Assembly: GCA_030430125.1 (NCBI GenBank)
Contig: JAUIGA010000176.1
Coordinates: 1-7,099 of the forward strand
Source of the DNA: Chloroflexia bacterium
GTDB lineage: Bacteria; Chloroflexota; Chloroflexia; Thermomicrobiales; UBA6265
Reading direction: 5' to 3'
DNA length: 7,099 bases
Shown: positions 1 through 6,053 of the stretch, one piece after another
How positions within the stretch are numbered: the first letter of the stretch is position 1
Layout of the letters: the number at the start of each line of letters is the position of its first letter
Position numbers and translations under genes: made by a program
The notes under the pieces: generated by a model
Told to the model about the DNA's origin: nothing
Database searches by the model: none
The model's input: only the letters and a program-made list of their open reading frames with translations

Positions 1-363
1 CCTTCCACGGCGGCGCGTCTGGCGCGCAGGACTCCACTCTATTGTAGTGGGGGGCGACAAGTTTCGCGAGAACAGCGGAACGAAGCAGAAAACGAGGAGG
101 AACACCGCTGTTGAGTACGTACAGAAACGTGTGGCCGTACACTGTGGCGGATAGCGTTGTGGTGCTCAACAGCGCCCGTGAGGGCTGTGGCGTGGAGCAG
201 GGCGGCACCTGGCGCGATACGAGGAGGGTCTTGTGCCCTCCCTCGCGCTTGTCGCTATCGGCGAGGGCGGGGACGAGCCCCGCCCGTACGTCGGGATGGC
301 GAGCGCGCAGGCCCGGGATACTGTCCCCAGGCGGGGGCTGCTGGGTCTGGTATTGGCTCTCGG
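1..363. other. Gene-free structured region (candidate RNA element)
   Basis: No convincing protein gene lies between the window edge and the stop codon of the minus-strand gene at 364. What is visible is dense self-complementarity. AACAGCGG (71-78) pairs with CCGCTGTT (105-112). CGCTGTTGAG (106-115) pairs perfectly with CTCAACAGCG (165-174), so these two stems exclude each other. GCCC-GTGA-GGGC (174-185) is a hairpin with a GNRA loop. GCGCGA (212-217) pairs with TCGCGC (243-248) around an inner GGAGGG/CCCTCC stem. GGGCGGGG/CCCCGCCC (265-272/278-285) forms another hairpin. A weak -10-like TATTGT sits at 40-45 on the plus strand, with no good -35. A structured RNA read on the plus strand is an inference; I do not recognise the family. 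The rightmost hairpins could instead end transcription of the minus-strand gene. Confidence 0.4.
265..285. repeat. Perfect 8-bp GC hairpin, possible terminator for the minus-strand gene
   Basis: GGGCGGGG and CCCCGCCC are exact reverse complements separated by ACGAG. The hairpin lies about 80 bases past the stop codon of the minus-strand SH3b gene, where a terminator would be expected. Neither strand has a T-run after the stem, so a classical intrinsic terminator is not supported. It may instead belong to the structured region to its left. Confidence 0.45.
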
Positions 364-1578
364 TCAGCCGGCGGGGACGAGGAAGTCTTCGACGACGAAG
401 CCGCTGTCGCCGGTGTCGACAACCTCGACCGGATACCAGCGGTAGCCGTCGGCGTCGACCGCGTCGCCGGTGATCGCCACCTGTGTGCCGGGCGCAAGCT
501 CGGTCACCAGTTCGCCCTCTGTTGACGCGTCGCCGCGAAGATTGAGCGGGTCGGACCCGACCTGGGCGACATCGCCCGGGGCGAGGTCCAGCGGCTCGCT
601 CGGTGTCTCTTCTTCCGTCTCGGTTTCCGACGACGATTGCCGGGTCGCGCCGGTAGTGCCGTCGAGGCTGATGTAGCGGAATTCGTCGGTGAGTGTCGAA
701 TCGCGGAAGCGGAGCAGGCTCGTCGTCGCCCAATCCTGCAGCCAGATGCCGTACCAGCCGTTCACCGTCGCGCCCGGCAGCAGCTCGACCGACGCCGGGG
801 GATGCGGCTGCGTCATCGCGAGCAGGTGATCCCACGGCTCGCCGTTGGTGTCGATCAGCTCCAGCGCCGTCCACGAGAAGAACTGCGGTGTCGCGCTGAC
901 ATTGTGCGCCGTGACGTCCAACCCAATGGCCTGCCAGCTGTCCGGGTCGCCGGCGACAGGCGCGCCCAGGGCACGCACGCGATAGTCGGACAGCTCGTAG
1001 TACGCATCCGATCCGATCGTGTCGTTGACGGTGACCTCCCACAGCGCCGTGCGGATGGTTTCGCCGACGGCTGCCGGCGACTCCAGCGTCCCGCCGACAT
1101 CGGTCGGATCGCCGGTGGTGTCGAACGTTGGCAGCGTGGCGCCGGCGGTGAGCGCGAAGCTGGCGGCGAAGCGCGCGCCGGCCGCGATGGCCGGATCGAA
1201 CAGCATCGCCACGTTGGAAACGTCGTTGACCAGCCCCGCCGTCCAGCCGCTGAACGACTCGCCGGGGGCGATCATCTCGTCGACCGGCGGATCGGGTAAA
1301 GCGATGCCGGGACAGCGACGCAGGATGCCGTCGGTGCCAGTCATCGCGAAATCGGCCGCCGTAACCGGGTGCGCAACCGGACCGTTGTTCGCGACGGTGA
1401 CGCGAGCCAGAACGTACGCGAGCCCGTCTGGCGGGGCATCGTTCTGCTCGCTGGTGCTGGCAGCGATGGCGGTCCCGTCGGCGACGACCGCCTCCTCGAC
1501 GCGAATGACGAGCGGGCCAGCGGCGACATCGGTGCCGATGGCGGTGGGGGCGGCGATGGTGGGGGCGGTCTGGGTCAT
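364..1578 (-). CDS. DUF4352-like / SH3b domain protein, extracellular type
   Basis: This is a 404-residue product if translation starts at ATG 1578 (MTQTAPTIAA). Residues about 15-145 and 163-305 look like two successive immunoglobulin-like beta domains of the DUF4352 kind, seen in patterns such as GPLVIRVEEAV, YVLARVTVANNG, WQAIGLDVTAHN and the late LLPGATVNGWYGIW. A Ser/Thr/Glu-rich linker follows at about 311-330. The end (about 335-404) is a bacterial SH3b domain: LNLRGDAST, LAPGTQVAITG, DGYRWYPVEV and SGFVVEDFL. Such proteins are normally secreted and bind cell wall or other surface ligands, but no function is assigned here. The reading frame stays open to 1806, which would overlap the divergent P450 start; the extension is Arg/Pro-rich and unlikely. 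An AGGAG lies 13 bases before ATG 1578, farther than usual. No signal peptide precedes the mature-looking N-terminus. Confidence 0.8.
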   Translation of the reverse strand: MTQTAPTIAAPTAIGTDVAAGPLVIRVEEAVVADGTAIAASTSEQNDAPPDGLAYVLARVTVANNGPVAHPVTAADFAMTGTDGILRRCPGIALPDPPVDEMIAPGESFSGWTAGLVNDVSNVAMLFDPAIAAGARFAASFALTAGATLPTFDTTGDPTDVGGTLESPAAVGETIRTALWEVTVNDTIGSDAYYELSDYRVRALGAPVAGDPDSWQAIGLDVTAHNVSATPQFFSWTALELIDTNGEPWDHLLAMTQPHPPASVELLPGATVNGWYGIWLQDWATTSLLRFRDSTLTDEFRYISLDGTTGATRQSSSETETEEETPSEPLDLAPGDVAQVGSDPLNLRGDASTEGELVTELAPGTQVAITGDAVDADGYRWYPVEVVDTGDSGFVVEDFLVPAG

Positions 1579-1789
1579 CGGGGCAATGGTGCTCCTGCGG
1601 GTATTGATGGCATGGATGGGCGGCCGGGTCAACTCCTGCAAGAGAGCGGGTACCGGCTCGCGGCGTTGTCGCTGCAAAGATACCGCGTGCGGGTGTGCTG
1701 GTGCGCGCGGCAGGGATGTGTCGTGGGAAGCGTACACTGGCGGAAACAGGACAGACCAGCACGTCGCGCCGACACAAGGACGATCCACC

Positions 1790-3061
1790 ATGGCAGAAGG
1801 TGTCACGACCCAGCATCGCAGGCTGTTTTCGATCGAGCAGGCGTTCGCCGAAGGGAATCCCTACGCCGACTACGCCTGGTTTCGCGCTCATGACCCGGTG
1901 CACGTCGGCGAGCCCGGCTGGCCGCTGGGGCAACCGCAGGTGTTTCTCTTCCGTCATCGCGACGTGATGCAGTGGCTGCGGGATCCGCGCATGGTGAAGC
2001 GGGCGAGCCAGTTGCCGGAGTTCCAGGCACTGCGCGAGGAGCGGCAATGGGAGCCGCCGGAGCAGGACACGTTCGGGTTCGCCGCCAGCCGGTTCATGCT
2101 GTTCCAGGATCCACCCGACCACACCCGCCTGCGCAGTCTGGCCAACCGGGCCTTCACGCCGCGGGTGGTGGCGGACCGGCGCGAGGAGATCGAGGCGATC
2201 GCCGCCGATCTGCTGCGCGCTTTTCGCGGGGAGCAGGGCGGGGAGGGCGACCTGATCCAGGCGCTGGCCTACCCGCTGCCAGTGCTGGTGATCGCCAGTG
2301 TGTTGGGTATCCCACCGGAGGACATGCACCGATTTCGCGACTGGGCGGCGGTGCTCGGCGCGGCGATCGACCTGCCAATGGCTGGTCTGGCCGATTTCGC
2401 GGCCCGGGCGGACGATGCGACTCGGGATATGAGCGACTACCTGCGCGGGATCGTCACCGCACGTCGTGACGATCCGCGCGACGATCTCATCTCCCGCCTG
2501 ATCGTGGCGCGGGACGAGGAGGGCAGGCTCACCGACGACGAGCTCATCGCCACCTGCATCCTGTTGATGATCGCCGGGCACGAAACGACGGTGAACCTGA
2601 TCGCCAACGGCACGCTGGCATTGCTGCGGCACCCGGATCAGTGGCAACGGCTGGTGGCGGACCTGTCCCTGTCCGGCAACGCGACCGAGGAGCTGCTTCG
2701 CTACGACAGCCCGGTACAGTTGACGACCCGGATCGTCGCCGACGAGGTCGAGATCGGCGGTGTCGTCGTCCCGCGCGGGTCGGAAGTCTTCTTCATGCTT
2801 GGCTCGGCGAACCGCGACGAGGCGGTATGGGATGACCCCGATACCGTCCGGCTCGACCGGCAGGTGGGGCGGCACATGGCGTTCGGGATGGGTATCCACT
2901 TCTGCCTCGGCGCGCCACTGGCGCGGCTGGAGGGAGAGGTGGCGTTCCAGACCCTCGCGCGGGAGTCGCCGGGGCTGGAGCTGCGCGACCCGCATCCGGC
3001 ATGGCGGCCGGGGGCGGTGCTGCACGGCCTGGGGCGGCTGGACGTGCGTCTGAGCGGGTAG
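1790..3061 (+). CDS. Cytochrome P450 (soluble bacterial type)
   Basis: This 423-residue haem-thiolate monooxygenase probably inserts one oxygen atom into a small organic substrate, using electrons from a separate ferredoxin and reductase. All hallmark motifs are intact: C-helix DPPDHTRLR (107-115), I-helix AGHETT (262-267) with the acid-Thr pair for oxygen activation, K-helix ExxR as E301-LL-R304, and the haem loop FGMGIHFCLG (365-374) with C372 as axial ligand. There is no membrane anchor, and the length is typical of class I CYP107-like bacterial enzymes. ATG 1790 was chosen because AAGGA lies 9 bases upstream and the protein begins as relatives do; the open frame back to 1019 is antisense to the neighbouring gene. 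No ferredoxin or reductase gene lies in the window, and the substrate cannot be told from sequence. Confidence 0.95.
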   Translation: MAEGVTTQHRRLFSIEQAFAEGNPYADYAWFRAHDPVHVGEPGWPLGQPQVFLFRHRDVMQWLRDPRMVKRASQLPEFQALREERQWEPPEQDTFGFAASRFMLFQDPPDHTRLRSLANRAFTPRVVADRREEIEAIAADLLRAFRGEQGGEGDLIQALAYPLPVLVIASVLGIPPEDMHRFRDWAAVLGAAIDLPMAGLADFAARADDATRDMSDYLRGIVTARRDDPRDDLISRLIVARDEEGRLTDDELIATCILLMIAGHETTVNLIANGTLALLRHPDQWQRLVADLSLSGNATEELLRYDSPVQLTTRIVADEVEIGGVVVPRGSEVFFMLGSANRDEAVWDDPDTVRLDRQVGRHMAFGMGIHFCLGAPLARLEGEVAFQTLARESPGLELRDPHPAWRPGAVLHGLGRLDVRLSG

Positions 3062-3095
3062 GCGCTGCGAACGGTCCAGCTAGCGTGCTCCCCGG

Positions 3096-3125
3096 TTGAC
3101 AGCTGGCGGGACAGTCGCCTATGAA
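3096..3125 (+). promoter_or_regulatory. Promoter of the ArsR-SRPBCC gene
   Basis: A perfect -35 box TTGACA (3096-3101), an 18-base spacer and a 4/6 -10 box TATGAA (3120-3125) place the transcription start near 3132, inside the palindrome at 3130-3153. A second TTGACA (3127-3132) with TGTAAG (3151-3156) 18 bases later is an alternative or tandem promoter. Its start near 3163 would leave almost no leader. Assignment is by consensus match only. Confidence 0.6.
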
Positions 3126-3129
3126 CTTG

Positions 3130-3153
3130 ACATGCAACCATTTGGTTGCATGT
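3130..3153. promoter_or_regulatory. Palindromic operator, likely ArsR-family autoregulatory site
   Basis: ACATGCAACCA (3130-3140) and TGGTTGCATGT (3143-3153) are exact reverse complements separated by two bases. The symmetry extends to CTT and AAG outside the arms if one G is skipped on the left. The site covers the predicted start of the first promoter and fills the spacer of the second, an ideal position for repression. ArsR-family dimers bind such imperfect dyads next to their own genes, so autorepression by the downstream product is the natural inference. Confidence 0.7.
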
Positions 3154-3172
3154 AAGTGCGGTGGTGATGGTG

Positions 3173-3973
3173 ATGGATGCGGTGTTCAAGGCGCTGGCCG
3201 ACCCGAGCCGTCGGCAACTGCTCGACAGCCTGAATGCTCGCAACGGCCAGACGCTGCAGGAGCTCAGCGGCGGTCTGGACATGTCGCGGCAGGCGGTGAC
3301 GAAGCATCTCGCGGTGCTGGAGGCGGCCAATCTCGTGGCGACGCGGCGGCGTGGTCGCGAGAAGCTGCACTACCTGAATCCCGTTCCCATCAACGATATC
3401 GCTGACCGCTGGATGCATCGCTACGACCGGCGGCGTACGCGCGCGCTGGCCGACTTGAAGATTACGTTGGAGGAGCCCGTGAGCACGCAGGCTGAATTCG
3501 TCTATGTGACCTACATCGGGGCGACGCCCGATCGACTCTGGAAGGCGCTGACCGAGCCGGAATTCACCCGTATCTACTGGGGTGCGGCACTGAAATCCGA
3601 CTGGCAGGTGGGGTCGAAGGTGCTGTGGCAGCACGAGCCCGGCGAGGAGTACGACGATCTGGATCAGGTGGTGCTGGAGTCCGATCCTCCCCGGCGACTC
3701 GCATACACCTGGCACACCTACCAGTGGCGCCACGCCGGCATGTTTGGGTGGACCGAGGAGCGGTTCGCCGAGCTGGTCAAGGAGCCCCGGTCGAAGGTGA
3801 CGTTCGAGATCGAGCCACAGGGTCCGATCTCGAAGCTTACGGTCACTCACGACGACTTCGAGCCGGGCAGCGAGATGCTGAACGCGATCAGCCAGGGCTG
3901 GCCGGCAATCCTGTCCGGGCTCAAGACACTGCTGGAAACCGGCGAGCTGGCGGGCGTGCCGGCACCGGCCTGA
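3173..3973 (+). CDS. ArsR-family HTH regulator fused to SRPBCC (AHSA1-like) domain
   Basis: This 266-residue fusion has an N-terminal winged helix-turn-helix of the ArsR family: FKALADPSRRQLLDSL (about 5-20), recognition region DMSRQAVTKHLAVLEAANLV (36-55) and wing RRGREKLHYLNP (59-70). A linker (about 71-102) leads to an AHSA1/SRPBCC fold at about 104-258, beginning VYVTYIGATPDRLWKALTEP and ending in the amphipathic helix GWPAILSGLKTLLETGE. SRPBCC domains hold hydrophobic ligands in a deep cavity, so a repressor released by a small organic ligand is plausible. No Cys-based metal site is present in the HTH. ATG 3173 is preferred because GGTGG lies 8 bases upstream and the protein then starts MDAVFKALADP as in relatives; ATG 3167 and GTG 3161/3164 are alternatives, and a TTG at 3146 would lie inside the operator. 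The adjacent P450 may or may not be a target. Confidence 0.93.
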   Translation: MDAVFKALADPSRRQLLDSLNARNGQTLQELSGGLDMSRQAVTKHLAVLEAANLVATRRRGREKLHYLNPVPINDIADRWMHRYDRRRTRALADLKITLEEPVSTQAEFVYVTYIGATPDRLWKALTEPEFTRIYWGAALKSDWQVGSKVLWQHEPGEEYDDLDQVVLESDPPRRLAYTWHTYQWRHAGMFGWTEERFAELVKEPRSKVTFEIEPQGPISKLTVTHDDFEPGSEMLNAISQGWPAILSGLKTLLETGELAGVPAPA

Positions 3974-4004
3974 CGTTCCCTGCCCGAGGCCCCAACATTC
4001 TCAG

Positions 4005-4068
4005 GGGAGGGTTTGCCCGCACGCTCAGCGTGATGGAGAACCAGTGCTGGCGCGGGCAATGCCCTCCC
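4005..4068. repeat. Long imperfect inverted repeat (15 Watson-Crick pairs)
   Basis: GGGAGGG (4005-4011) pairs with CCCTCCC (4062-4068) and TTGCCCGC (4013-4020) pairs with GCGGGCAA (4052-4059). Only T4012 facing T4060-G4061 interrupts the stem. The enclosed 31 bases contain two further small dyads: ACGC/GCGT (4021-4031) and CCAG/CTGG (4041-4050). The result is a compact branched fold. It starts 31 bases after the stop codon of the ArsR-SRPBCC gene. There is no T-run on either side, so it is not a classical terminator. It could be a strong mRNA 3' end structure, a small palindromic element or a small RNA. Confidence 0.6.
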
Positions 4069-4075
4069 GTCACCC

Positions 4076-4106
4076 GAGCATTCCGTCTCGATACGGCGGG
4101 ATGCTC
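4076..4106. repeat. Stem-loop, 10-bp arms with one wobble
   Basis: GAGCATTCCG (4076-4085) pairs with CGGGATGCTC (4097-4106) through nine Watson-Crick pairs and one G-T pair, with an 11-base loop. It follows the larger inverted repeat by seven bases and may help end transcription of the upstream regulator gene. The sequence after it is TGTATGTG, not a T-run. Confidence 0.5.
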
Positions 4107-4330
4107 TGTATGTGCGCATCGCCCCACCAGGGCTGGAGCTGGCTTGCGCATGCAAGGCGGTTGCCACGGGGTTGGGGCGCGCCGAACACACCCGTCCGTG
4201 GAATTCGGACACAATCGGGCGAAACCATCCGCGCCATGACCGCGTTACGGATCGTAGCCCAACGCCAAACTGCCGGTGGCCGACGGCGGTGGTGGTTGGG
4301 TTGGGTCTTGCCTTGCGCCAATCGATATCG

Positions 4331-4336
4331 AAGGAG
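4331..4336 (+). promoter_or_regulatory. Ribosome binding site deciding the ATG at 4343
   Basis: AAGGAG lies six bases before ATG 4343. This fixes the start of the secreted protein and places its hydrophobic signal peptide at the very N-terminus, against the longer open frame that begins at 4112. Confidence 0.85.
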
Positions 4337-4342
4337 TTCTCC

Positions 4343-5029
4343 ATGCCACGGCTCATTTCACAGGTCATGCTCGCGAGTGTCATCGTCCTGATCGCCTCGG
4401 CTACCGCGGCGGGCGCGTCAGCACAGGATGCGGCGACGCCGGTGCCGTCGTCACCTGGGGCGTTGGTGAATGGTGTTTCTGTCTGTCCCGACGGGCTGGC
4501 GGGGGATGCGATCGACCCAGCGGCTTGCACCGAGCCTGCCGCCGGGGTCGAGTTCTACGCCGCGAACCCGAACACGGACAATGTCGCCTTTGGCGCCACG
4601 AAGGGCGACGGGCTGGTCAGCTTTCCGCTCGACCAGTTCGCGATCAGCCCGGAGGGCGCGCCGGTCGATCTTGGGTTGATCGCGGACTCGAACCCGTACG
4701 GGCCGGTGACCGGGTATCTGGTGACCTGCACGGTGAACGGCGAGCCGCTGGACTTCTCGTACCAGAGTGGGGATGTGCAGCCCGGTGGCGCGACGCTCGG
4801 AATCCAGTTCAGCGTCGTCGAGGGTGATCAGGTCGCCTGCGAGTGGTATCTCAGCCATGCTGTTGACGACGACGACACGCCACCGGTCACGAGCCTGCCG
4901 TCCACCGGCACCGGCGGCGCCATGGAGTACGTAGATGGGGCGCTGGTGGGCGGTCTGACCCTTGTCGCGCTGGGCGGCGGCGGCGTGGCGCTGGCAGTCG
5001 CGAGACGAGAGCGATCCATCCAGCAGTAG
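4343..5029 (+). CDS. Secreted protein with C-terminal LPSTG sortase-type anchor
   Basis: The product has 228 residues. Residues 1-27 form a signal peptide: a short basic start (MPR), a hydrophobic core (VMLASVIVLIASATAAG) and a likely cut after ASA (27). The mature part begins with a Pro/Ser/Thr stretch, then a beta-rich domain of about 130 residues with cysteines at 48, 62, 129 and 166, which could form two disulfides outside the cell. An acidic DDDDTPP spacer leads to LPSTG (185-189), a Gly/Ala/Leu-rich membrane segment (about 198-220) and the tail RRERSIQQ. This is the classical cell-wall sorting arrangement cut by sortases between Thr and Gly. No sortase gene is in the window. I do not recognise the central domain; it may be a prealbumin-like surface domain, but this is not secure. 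Confidence 0.85.
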   Translation: MPRLISQVMLASVIVLIASATAAGASAQDAATPVPSSPGALVNGVSVCPDGLAGDAIDPAACTEPAAGVEFYAANPNTDNVAFGATKGDGLVSFPLDQFAISPEGAPVDLGLIADSNPYGPVTGYLVTCTVNGEPLDFSYQSGDVQPGGATLGIQFSVVEGDQVACEWYLSHAVDDDDTPPVTSLPSTGTGGAMEYVDGALVGGLTLVALGGGGVALAVARRERSIQQ

Positions 5030-5123
5030 CTCCCCGAGTCGGCACAGCCCCCGGCGCGGTGCGTCGCATCGGCGTATCGCGCAAGGGCCGCGCGTTCGTC
5101 CCGGGCAAAATCGCCTCTCGGTG

Positions 5124-5139
5124 TTGCCATCGGCAATTT
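5124..5139 (+). terminator. Weak terminator-like hairpin between convergent genes
   Basis: TTGCC (5124-5128) and GGCAA (5132-5136) flank ATC and are followed by TTTA on the plus strand. The position, about 95 bases after the stop of the LPSTG gene and overlapping the stop of the opposing gene, suits termination. The stem is only five pairs long and the T-run is short. Confidence 0.3.
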
Positions 5140-5884
5140 ACATTGGGATGGGCAACGCGAGTGTGACGGGGCGGGGCACGGAGGGAATTTCGTCCCAGGT
5201 GCGACCATCCAGAATACGGCCGCTCTCCCGGCCGATCAGGCCGCCCCATTGCTTGAAGGTGAAAGCGATGCCACGATCGATGCAGCGGTCGCGCAGGTCG
5301 CGCACCCAGTCGGGATGGCAGGGACGGTGCCCGGGACCGCTCTCGCCGCCGGTGGCCACCCAGTGGATACCGGCGAGATCGAGACGGTCGAGCGGCCCGA
5401 GCAGTGGCTCGGCGCTGATCAGCCGGATCGCGGCCGGCACGCGTCGGAGAAAGTCGGCGCGCCAGGCCACCGCATTCGACTCCACCGAGACACCGATCCA
5501 GACATGCGGCGGCCACGGCAGGGTTGGCGCAAGCCGCGCCAGCCGCTGCGGTCGCTTGGTGAGCACCACGTAGCGGTGCTGACTGGCTCGCACCATGACG
5601 TCGAAGACCTGGCGGATGAACGCCTCCGGCACGCCGGCGTGGAAGAGGTCGGACATCGAATCCACGAACACCCGGCGGGGTTTCTTCCATCGGAGCGGGC
5701 GCTCGAGTCGTTCCGGCCAGAGGCGAAGGTCGAATCCCTGCTCGTAGGGGTGGCCGGGGATGCCCCGGGAACGCTCGGCGATCGCGCGAGCGTAGCAGTG
5801 ATCGCACCCGGCTGACACCGGGGAGCAGCCGGTGACGGGGTTCCAGGAGACGTCGAAGGATGGTCTGGGAATCGACTGGGTCAT
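5138..5884 (-). CDS. Phage Gp37/Gp68 family (DUF5131) three-Cys protein
   Basis: The 248-residue product matches the Gp37/Gp68 (DUF5131) family along its length. It opens with SWNPVTGC-x6-C-x2-CYA (C20, C27, C30), a three-cysteine cluster reminiscent of radical-SAM iron-sulfur sites. It continues with RVFVDSMSDLFH (71-82), YVVLTKRPQRL (105-115), WIGVSVES (129-136), RLISAEPLLGPL (154-165), WVATGGESGPGHRP (175-188) and FTFKQWGG (208-215). These blocks and the length fit a complete, unbroken gene. The family is common in phages and bacterial chromosomes; its reaction is not established. ATG 5884 gives the usual short leader before SWNPVTGC; the frame stays open 25 codons further to 5959. No clear Shine-Dalgarno precedes it. 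It is transcribed away from the DinB-like gene and converges on the LPSTG gene. Confidence 0.92.
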   Translation of the reverse strand: MTQSIPRPSFDVSWNPVTGCSPVSAGCDHCYARAIAERSRGIPGHPYEQGFDLRLWPERLERPLRWKKPRRVFVDSMSDLFHAGVPEAFIRQVFDVMVRASQHRYVVLTKRPQRLARLAPTLPWPPHVWIGVSVESNAVAWRADFLRRVPAAIRLISAEPLLGPLDRLDLAGIHWVATGGESGPGHRPCHPDWVRDLRDRCIDRGIAFTFKQWGGLIGRESGRILDGRTWDEIPSVPRPVTLALPIPM

Positions 5885-5930
5885 CCGCGCCGGCTCGCTT
5901 GCGAAGTCATGGAACGCATGTTCTACAAGC

Positions 5931-5959
5931 ATCGTACACGCAACACCCGCATCGCGCAA
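5931..5959 (-). promoter_or_regulatory. Possible promoter of the Gp37/Gp68-family gene
   Basis: On the minus strand TTGCGC (5954-5959) and TACGAT (5931-5936) are 17 bases apart, matching the -35 and -10 consensus at 3/6 and 4/6 positions. The predicted leader to ATG 5884 is about 40 bases. This is a weak match in a GC-rich genome. Confidence 0.3.
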
Positions 5960-6053
5960 CGCGCGATATCACCAATTGCCCGGTGGGGCGTTGTACTGGA
6001 CAAACCGATCGGAAATTGCTTTTGACTCGCCGGAACGTGAAGGAGGCCCACGC

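Larger units (their letters stand above)
3974..4342. other. Intergenic region with stem-loops
   Basis: These 369 bases separate two plus-strand genes. No open frame here resembles a protein: the forward frame back to 4112 merely extends the next gene upstream and lacks protein character. The left part contains the inverted repeats listed separately (4005-4106). The right part holds a small CTTGC/GCAAG dyad (4143-4156), a GTCCG/CGGAC dyad (4194-4210) and the 10-base palindrome TCGATATCGA just before the ribosome binding site at 4331. I could not identify a credible -35/-10 pair for the downstream gene. Confidence 0.6.

Noticed and set aside
190..248. T-box antiterminator-like AGGGCGGCACC followed by GCGCG
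   Set aside because: The tRNA-pairing bases read CGGC instead of UGGN, the 3' complementary segment is in the wrong order for a T-box, and no aminoacyl-tRNA synthetase or amino-acid gene follows on this strand.
111..473. Plus-strand open frame starting TTG 111 with GAGGAGG ten bases upstream
   Set aside because: The product becomes Arg/Ser-rich and meaningless after about 40 residues and overlaps the end of the SH3b gene. A very short leader peptide remains possible but cannot be supported.
1019..1789. Open plus-strand frame upstream of and in frame with the P450
   Set aside because: It is antisense to the SH3b protein gene, its translation is a low-complexity Ala/Ser/Pro/Val mixture, and the P450 has its own ATG with AAGGA at 1790.
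3119..3850. Minus-strand open frame opposite the ArsR-SRPBCC gene
   Set aside because: It is a shadow frame of a clearly recognised gene, caused by strong GC bias at third codon positions, and its product is rich in His, Arg and Leu without any family pattern.
4005..4068. tRNA-like 7-bp acceptor-style stem
   Set aside because: The element is only 64 bases long, lacks a T-loop sequence and an anticodon arm, and the stem continues past seven pairs as in a simple inverted repeat.
4112..4342. N-terminal extension of the LPSTG protein
   Set aside because: AAGGAG before ATG 4343 and the signal peptide beginning exactly there fix the start; the extension has no protein-like pattern.
5249..5815. 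Plus-strand open frame opposite the Gp37/Gp68 gene
   Set aside because: The minus strand carries well-conserved family blocks across the same interval; the plus-strand product has none and no ribosome binding site.
5885..5959. 25-codon upstream extension of the Gp37/Gp68 protein
   Set aside because: The conserved family region begins shortly after Met 5884, and the extension covers the only promoter-like sequence for this gene.
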